Shown: positions 56,665 to 64,000 of the stretch, piece by piece
How positions within the stretch are numbered: position 1 is the stretch's first letter
How the letters are laid out: every line of letters begins with the position of its first letter
NCBI GenBank assembly: GCA_027924645.1
Contig: BSBN01001150.1
Span: 1,364,001-1,428,000 of the forward strand
DNA from: Cunninghamia lanceolata
Taxonomy: Eukaryota > Streptophyta > Pinopsida > Cupressales > Cupressaceae
Direction: 5' to 3'
Length of the DNA stretch: 64,000 nucleotides
Program-made: the position numbers and the translations under genes
Notes under the pieces: generated by a model
Databases searched by the model: none
What the model was told of the DNA's origin: nothing
The model's input: the letters and a program-made list of their open reading frames with translations, nothing else

Positions 56665-58886
56665 CTAATTTTGGTCTAATAAAGTTCAATCATACACAAA
56701 AAATTAAATGTTAAAGTTCTTTCAAGTGTGCATGCACGCGCTCACACACACACACACAATGAATACCAAAGTTAGTTTAAATATACACACCACATAAAGT
56801 GAATACCAAAATTAACTTTCACACACACACACACAAACAAAAAAGTGAATGACAAAGTTATCTTTCAAATACACATGTGCACACTTCAGACAAAGTTCAT
56901 TCACATGCACACAATGAATTCCAAGGTTTATTTGTATAGTGAATGCCACAGTTATTTCACAAACACACAAAATGAAAGCCAAAGTTCATTTAAACACACA
57001 AAGACATAGAATGATAGTCAAAGTTCATTCATACACACAAAAAAAAGAATGCCAAACATTGTTCATACATTCCACACAAAATGATAGTTGAAGTTCATTC
57101 ATACCAATAGAAAAACTAAATGTCAAAGGTCTTTCAATTGTGTGCACACACAAACACGCAATGAATGCCAAAGTTAGTTCAAGCACACCACACAAAGTGA
57201 ATACCAAAATTAACTTTCAAACACACACCATACAAAGTGAATTGCCTAATTAACTTTCACACACACAAAATGATAGTTGAAGTTCATTCACACCAATAGA
57301 AAAACTAAATGTCAAAAGTCTTTCAATTGTGTGCACTCACAAACATGCAATGAATGCCAAAGTTAGTTCAAACACATACACCACACAAAATAAATACCAA
57401 AATTAACTTTCAAACACACACCATACAAAGTGAATTGCTTAACACACACACACACACAAACAAAAAGTGAATGCCACAAAGTTCAAACACACTTCATTCA
57501 CACAAAATTAGTACAAACATGTACAAAATAAACATTTAAGTTCAAACATGCCAAACTAACACACACATAAAGTGAATGCCAAAGTTAAAACATGCTAAAG
57601 TACAAGCACTTCACATGGATTTTGTTTAAACACACGCAAAAGTGAATTCCACAAACTTCAAGCATACTTCAATCGCATAAAGTTAGTACAAACATGACAA
57701 GCATTCAAATGAAGTAAACACTTAAGTTTAAACATGACAAAGTCCAAACACAGACACACATAAAGTAAATTATGCCAAAGTTAAAACATGCTAAAGAGCA
57801 AACACATTTAACATGAAATTTGTTCAAATGCACACACCGCACAAAGTGAATGTCAAAATTAAATTTCAAACACACAATTCACATAAAATAAATGTCAAAG
57901 TTAAAACACACAAAAAGTGAACACGTGCCAAAGTTCAAACATGCTGCATACAAAGTTAGTTCAACCACACATGAAGTAAACACTCAAGTTCAAACATGCC
58001 AAAGTACAAACACAAACAAAGTTAATGGCAAAGTTCAACACACTCTTCACACAAAGTACAATTGCTTCACATAGTTTGTTCAAGCACACACTTCATAATA
58101 TAAAAAGTAAATATAAAGTTTAAAAGTTCAAACACACACATAAAAGAAATGCCAAAGTTAGGACACTCCTCACACAAAGTGAACGCAATGTTAAAACACT
58201 TCACACAAAGTAAGTTCAATCACTTCACACATAGTTTGTTCAAACACACACTTCATATAAAGTAATTGCCAAAGTTCAAACACACAGAAAAAGTGAATGT
58301 TAAAGTTAGTACACTCCTCACACAAAGTGAATGCTAAAGTTAAAAGCACTCTTCACACAAAGTGAATGTCGAAGTTAAAAACACTCTTCGCACAAAATTA
58401 GTTCAATCTCTTCACACATAGTTTGTTCAAGCACACACTTCATACATACCAAAGTTCAAATATATAATAAATGCAAAAGTTAGTACTCTTTAGTCAAAAG
58501 TTAAATTCAAGCACACTTCATACAAAATGAATGCCAAAGTTCAAAAACACACTTCGCACACATAAAAGTAAACATTATAATTAACATTTCAATTTTCACT
58601 TCACAATAAGTGAACATGAAAGTTCAAACTTACATAAACAAACAAATAGTAAATAGATCAAATAAGTGAATGTCAAAGGTAGTTCACTTAAGTTTCATAC
58701 ACAAAATATGAATATCAAAATTCACTCAAACAAATTAAGGGGATGCCAAAGTTCAAACATATGCTTCACATAGGCAAAGTGGATGCCAATACACAAAAAA
58801 AATGAATCCACAAGTCACTCAAACAAATTAAGGGGATGCGAAATTTTTAACAAAGTGGATCAAATCCAAGTGAATGCCAAGGTTAG

Positions 58887-58956
<70 letters not shown>

Positions 58957-59690
58957 GAATACCATTGTTCAACCACACACCTCACACAAATAATAGTTGT
59001 GGATGCCAAAACGTACAAACAATAAGTGACTCAAAATTAGTTCGGTTCACTCACACAAAGTGAATGTCAAAGTTTATTAATACATATTACACACACACAC
59101 AATGAATACCAAAAGCTCACTCAAACAAAGAGATGTCAAAATTCAAACACTTCACACAAACAATAAGTGAATGCCAAGTAAATGCCTAAAGTTCAAACAC
59201 AGTACAAACAAACAACTAGTGGACGTCAAAGTGAAACACATTAAACAAACAAAGTTCAAAGACACTTTAAACAAACAACTAATGGATGCCAAAATTCAAA
59301 CACACACAAAGTGTGTGTCAAAGCTCAAACACACACTTCATAAAAACAATAAATGTAAATAAAGTGAATTATATTTTAAACATACAACATGAAACAAATA
59401 TAATTCAATGCCAAAGTTCACTTCACACAAACAATAAGTATATCAAATTAAAGTGACAAATGAATCAATAAGTACATTAAATTAGATTGACAAAGTGAAT
59501 TCAATTTTAAAATATAACAAAATATATAAGTCAATAACAAAGTTCAAACCCATGCATCACAAACAATCGATACATTAAATTAAAGTGAATGCTTAAGTTC
59601 AAACCCTCACTCCACACAAATAGTAAGTATATCAAAATAGGGTGAATACCAAAGTGAAACACACTAAATAAAGATGTTTAAATTACAACA
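56665..59690. repeat. Degenerate satellite-like array, right locus
   Basis: It has the same word family as 10,015-11,489 (AAAGTGAATGCC, CAAAGTTCAAACACAC, CTTCACACAAAG). Long stretches are colinear with that locus, for example AATAGTAAATAGATCAAA with TCAAAGGTAGTTCACT (58,644-58,690) against 11,383-11,422. Decay is stronger after about 59,340. No gene is present. Confidence 0.88.
58888..58953. repeat. Compound (CT)n(CA)n microsatellite
   Basis: About 10 CT repeats run directly into about 22 CA repeats within the satellite-like array. The CA words of the array are the probable seed. Confidence 0.95.
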
Positions 59691-62600
59691 ACACTAATTA
59701 TTATAACTTGCTAATTGAAACTAAATTGCATTATGGTTAAAGAATATTTTGATACTTAATAATTAAGTGCACCATTTAAAATTCAAGTCATTAAACATGA
59801 TGGAATTTTTAAAAATAAAATAATAAAAAAGAAATATGTTAAATTTCATGCCATAAAATATAATATGAAAACTAAAAAAAATGGACACAAGACACCAATA
59901 CTAAAAGAATGGTCATGGTCAATGGCCATTCCTTACAGCCTTAGGAAGGGGGCCAATTCAACCCCTTCCAAATAAGAATCTTTTGTATTAATTAACAAAT
60001 CAGTTTACATATTACATTTATTGAAATCAAGTGGTAGAAAACCCACAAGGCACAATTCCAACTTGTCATAACATAAAGAAAACCCGAAAAACCCTTGCAT
60101 TTTTCTCCATTTACAAATCTTGTAGAATGTCAGGGTACATCACAAAAAAATATTTAATAAACCCTAACGCTGAAACCTCTGAAAATAGAATGTCCTGCAA
60201 CATCATAGAAAATCATGGTCAAAACCTCTGAAATCTTAACAAACTTCTAAAATCAGAAAAAGAACGCTTACAATGGAGCAAGGAACTTGACAAATTACAC
60301 GATCACAAATTGTTTAAAATTAGAAATCACAAACTGTGGCTTTGACTCTTAAAACACTGTTGGAGCTCAAGTTCCCTATGACAAATTTTTAGCGATAAAA
60401 CCTATTTAATAATGGTACAAATTTTATGTAAGGAGTGCACAAACTTATACAAGCAAGCACTTTCAAAGCTACAATGACTTATAGGCTTTTCAATTCTGCC
60501 AACAATGATATTCAGTTGATTGTCATGGGAAATAATGCAAAATTTCTCAGGATTCTGTGCTTCTCCTTCGCTTAGAATTAGTGGAGAATTAGTGGAGAAA
60601 TTCTGTGCTTGTCTAGCTCCAACTTCTACATAGCTATTTTGCCTAAACAGCAGCCCATGGAATTGTACTTGGATATTTCAATTCACGAGTTTCCTTACTT
60701 ACTCTTACCTGGTTCTTATCTTTTATTTTGCTCTGTTCTGTAGCCAATCCTCACCATAGTTTCCTAGCATGCAACTTCATTACTTCTAGAGGTTTTGATT
60801 ATTGATAGAATTCTGGAGCCAATTTCAGTTGAGCCCTTACCATTTTAAACAGAATCACATTTTAGATCTATTTTCACTGATAAATAATGCAAAATATAAT
60901 GTATAAACAGTGGTCATTGACATGTTATGAGTAGCATTTGTATAATTATACTGCATATCAATTATATATCTGGAGAGGAAATGCTTTCTACCAATGGCAA
61001 CTGAAAAATATGAGAAACAAAGGGTTTCATAACCATGGCTGTCATTCTGTATGACTCAGGTAAAAGCCTTATTCCATCTATATGCTAATCTGTATTTAAA
61101 AAGGGCTAGTCAGATTTGGAAACCCCAAATAATGTTTTGAAGTTTGATGCATTGGGCATCTTGTATTTAAATTATATGCCATGGTAGTTTTATATGTTTT
61201 AGGGTGCTCGAGAAGGCAGGGCCTCCCTTGCCCTGCATAAAAGTGTGCTCCACTTGCAGGGTTTTTATTTTCATTCTTTTGGTCATTGTTTAAATCGAAC
61301 TATACTGTAACTTCTAATATCTGCATGCTTAATATTTGTTACTAGCAGGTTTGGGCATTTACACTTGAAACTTGCAGCTCTAATAGCACTTCCCATAAGA
61401 AGATTTCTCCTTCATATATGTACCTAACCTATTAATACTTCACTTCTTGAAAGTTCATATTTCTTTATGCAAACCTTTTATTTAGATTGAGACAGTTGCC
61501 ACGTTCAGAAGATGAAAGGGGATAATTAACATATTGATTGATAAATACCTCTAGAATCGGGTTGCCTCAATAAAAAACGATGAAGCCATTTCGATGATAG
61601 CCTCCAAATGACCATACATTTCAAAATTCAAACTATGTTCTGAATACAGAATTAAGACAGAAATTCTGCTTTATGTTGTTCTACTACTAATTATATATGA
61701 CATCTCCAAGCTGCATATAGATTTTAGACAGGAGTTCCGATTTATGTTGCTCTTGTACTAATTATTTACAACATTTCTCCATGCAACATAAAAAAAATAA
61801 GACACATAGAATTAAGATAGAAGTATGCGACATATAGAAATGAGACACAGAATTAAGCCCTCGCACTAACGATATAGACCTGGATCTACAGATCTAACAC
61901 CTCGTCAGTCAGCATCCTCCACACAAACATTTATTCCTTTCTAGAGGAGCCCTTGTTCCAGAAGTTGAAACATCTGCATATCTGCAGTTTCCTAAATTTC
62001 CTAGGAAAATAAAGCTTTGAAATTAATATTTTCTTGTGGTTAGATTAAACTTCATTTAAAATTTTGGACAATTTCAAATTGTTTGCCACATATTCTAATG
62101 CTACCCTTTTCATTTGCTACAGTCATGGCACTGATACTATATTTCAGTGCCAGCAGCATCCACCCATTTAACCAGAGTTTTAGCAAGAAAACATGCTTTA
62201 TTGCCATCTTCCTTATGCATCATATGGGTAGATAGAAATAACTTTAAATGTAGCATGTTGCTGTTGATGCTTATTTATAAGCTTTAGAACTAACACTTAT
62301 TCTTAGTTTGGCAGAAAAACCCTGTTCATTGCTGCTATCATGACAACATTAATTATTAGGACTCCAGAATGGAGAGTTCAAACAAAAGAAGATTCTACTT
62401 ATGCTCAGAATTGTTATGATTTCACTATGAGATTTTTTTTAGAAGATATTTTTTTAATGTACTTTCTACAGAATGATGTAATGAGGAGTTTTGTATCCTT
62501 GATTTCTGGCCAAATGAAAGTTAGTGATGAAAAAAAAAAGGAAAGCAAGTTAGAATTTTATCCAAATAGGAGATAATCAAAATGTGTGTCCACTGCAAAC

Positions 62601-62705
62601 TGCGCTTCCCAGATATAAATAGGAGAAGTTGAACACGTGGACATTCAATCCATCTCAATTGCCAAAAAAACACACATACGGCTTGCAAGATAGAAGCTAA
62701 GTAAT
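59691..62705. other. No gene recognised
   Basis: No long open frame, splice-consistent exon chain or RNA gene could be supported on either strand. The sequence is not obviously repetitive inside the window and may be low-copy or intronic, but there is no direct evidence. The 78-codon frame at 62,340 has no recognisable motif. Confidence 0.35.
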
Positions 62706-62861
62706 GAATTAGAAGAATTGATCAGTTGGAGAAGGCAGCTATAACGGTTATACATTTACAGTAGAAACCTGAGAATAACAGATAAGAATTAGAAGAATTG
62801 ATCAGTTGGAGAAGGCAGCTATAACGGTTATGCATTTACAGTAGAAACCTGAGAATAACAG
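62706..62861. repeat. Recent 80-bp tandem duplication
   Basis: GAATTAGAAGAATTGATCAG starts at 62,706 and again at 62,786. The two copies differ by one base over about 76 (TTATACAT against TTATGCAT), so this is recent, as expected for replication slippage or local unequal exchange. Confidence 0.95.
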
Positions 62862-64000
62862 GGATGGAATTGGAAGAGTTTAAAGAGCTGATGTGTTGTG
62901 GTCAATATTACATTGTCCACGATGTACCGGCTGTTTATAGTGTATCTTCATTCAATATTTGTGAAATAAGATTGAAAACTATGCTAGATGAAACAAACCT
63001 GAAATCAAATGAACAATAATCTACATATGTAATTAAGTTGGGGCTTGATATGCTTGGGGACCACAGTACAATGGTAACATATATACAAACTGTTAAACGA
63101 ATTTATTGTTTCAAGATTAATCAGTGACAAGCAAGGTGATTGATTAAACGAGAAAGGATGAGCTATGAAAAAACTGTTAAATATGTTGCATCAAGGCATG
63201 TCTGAGTACAAGAGGTGCAAACCTAACAGTCAAGCGACGGTCGGCCTAATGATTGCTTATCAAATCATAGTAGGACTGACATAAGCCAAATAATTGATGT
63301 TACAATGAAGAAGATTTTTCAGTTGACTCTAAATTTGAAGAAGATTTAGCTAGATGTGGAACAGAATATGATAACAACTAGAGCAAACTTGTAAAATGAA
63401 CTGATCTAAAGGAAAAATACCTTGAAATCTGGGACAAGTATGTGATGTAATGGATCAACTTTTGGTTGTTAAGAAGTTGGAATGGACAATCTAGCTTACT
63501 CAATAGCCAAAAAGAACAAATAAGCAACACTAAGAAAAGACATTTGCAATAAAAATGATTGCATTACAAGGATTATCTAGGTTAATTAAATAAATTCAAT
63601 CAATAAGCAGACAATTAACTTAGATTAATTAGTTGGGATAAATAATCATAATATATGTAAAAAAGTTAAATATGAGGGTTAACAATACTTAATTCTAAAA
63701 CTTATGATGGATAAACAACACTAAATTTGTGTAGAATTATCCAATTTCAGGCTCAAAGGGCAGCAAATATTAATTGTCACTTGATCTTATGGATGGCATA
63801 CACTTGCACAACTTGCAAACACAAATTTCCTAAAGGAAACAACTACTATGATACCACTTGATTTGTAAATAAGGAGGTTAGACTTCACTCTACTATTAGC
63901 AAATGAATGTTCAATGAAAAGAACTCTCACGTACCTTTAAGATGCACTATTGTAAACATGTGCAAATCAAGTAAAGCAAAGGTGTAGTGCAAAGGGCTAG
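62862..64000. other. No gene recognised
   Basis: AT-rich sequence with stops in all frames and no motif or repeat I can name. The window edge leaves any larger structure open. Confidence 0.35.

Noticed and set aside
1..64000. tRNA, rRNA, CRISPR arrays or intact host genes
   Set aside because: I looked on both strands for cloverleaf B-box words, rRNA core words, regularly spaced dyad repeats and long spliced frames, and found none that I could support.

Overview
This is repeat-dominated nuclear DNA from a large-genome seed plant. The mix suggests a gymnosperm such as a conifer, but that is inference. I see no intact host gene, tRNA, rRNA or CRISPR. The recognisable coding sequence is from retroelements, nearly all broken: Ty1/copia, Ty3/gypsy, a LINE, and a coiled-coil ORF family that I cannot name.

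Layout. 1-4.8 kb: end of one copia element (RT/RNase H, PPT, LTR), then the LTR end, tRNA-Met primer site and gag of a second. 5.3-7.5 kb: copy 1 of the unnamed ORF family. 10.0-17.3 kb: a degenerate satellite-like array split by a complete, young, 5,570-bp gag-protease LTR element (11,490-17,059, two 1,670-bp LTRs, TSD AAAAG). 18.4-21.7 kb: copy 2 of the unnamed family, then an LTR, a tRNA-Arg-type primer site and a gypsy gag (to 24.9 kb). 26.1-31.5 kb, minus strand: copy 3, split by a probable solo LTR at 28.4-29.5 kb. 32.1-33.0 kb: ~115-bp tandem repeats. 34.2-34.7 kb: gypsy integrase end (minus), fused at 34,696 to a copia RT/RNase H (plus, to 36,370) and its LTR. 39.1-47.3 kb: minisatellites and a 359-bp satellite, interrupted by a 4,911-bp LTR element (41,350-46,260). 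48.4-51.8 kb: a 3.4-kb element with ~740-bp inverted arms around a LINE fragment. 51.8-53.3 kb: three ~450-bp tandem units, one carrying a 133-bp palindromic MITE. 53.3-59.7 kb: inverted and direct copies of the first satellite around a 3.2-kb LTR-like block. 59.7-64 kb: nothing identified.

Two themes link the pieces. First, three distant members of one ORF family, each an N-terminal globular part, a charged linker and a coiled-coil tail, sit beside LTR-type sequence and look like retroelement-carried genes. Second, the coding relics decay mainly by C-to-T change. In the frames I could follow, 28 premature stops are 19 TAG, 6 TAA and 3 TGA, mostly where Gln or Arg is expected. The young element's LTRs differ at seven sites, all C/G in the 5' copy and T/A in the 3' copy. 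Both fit cytosine-methylation damage. All calls come from reading the sequence alone; no search was run.
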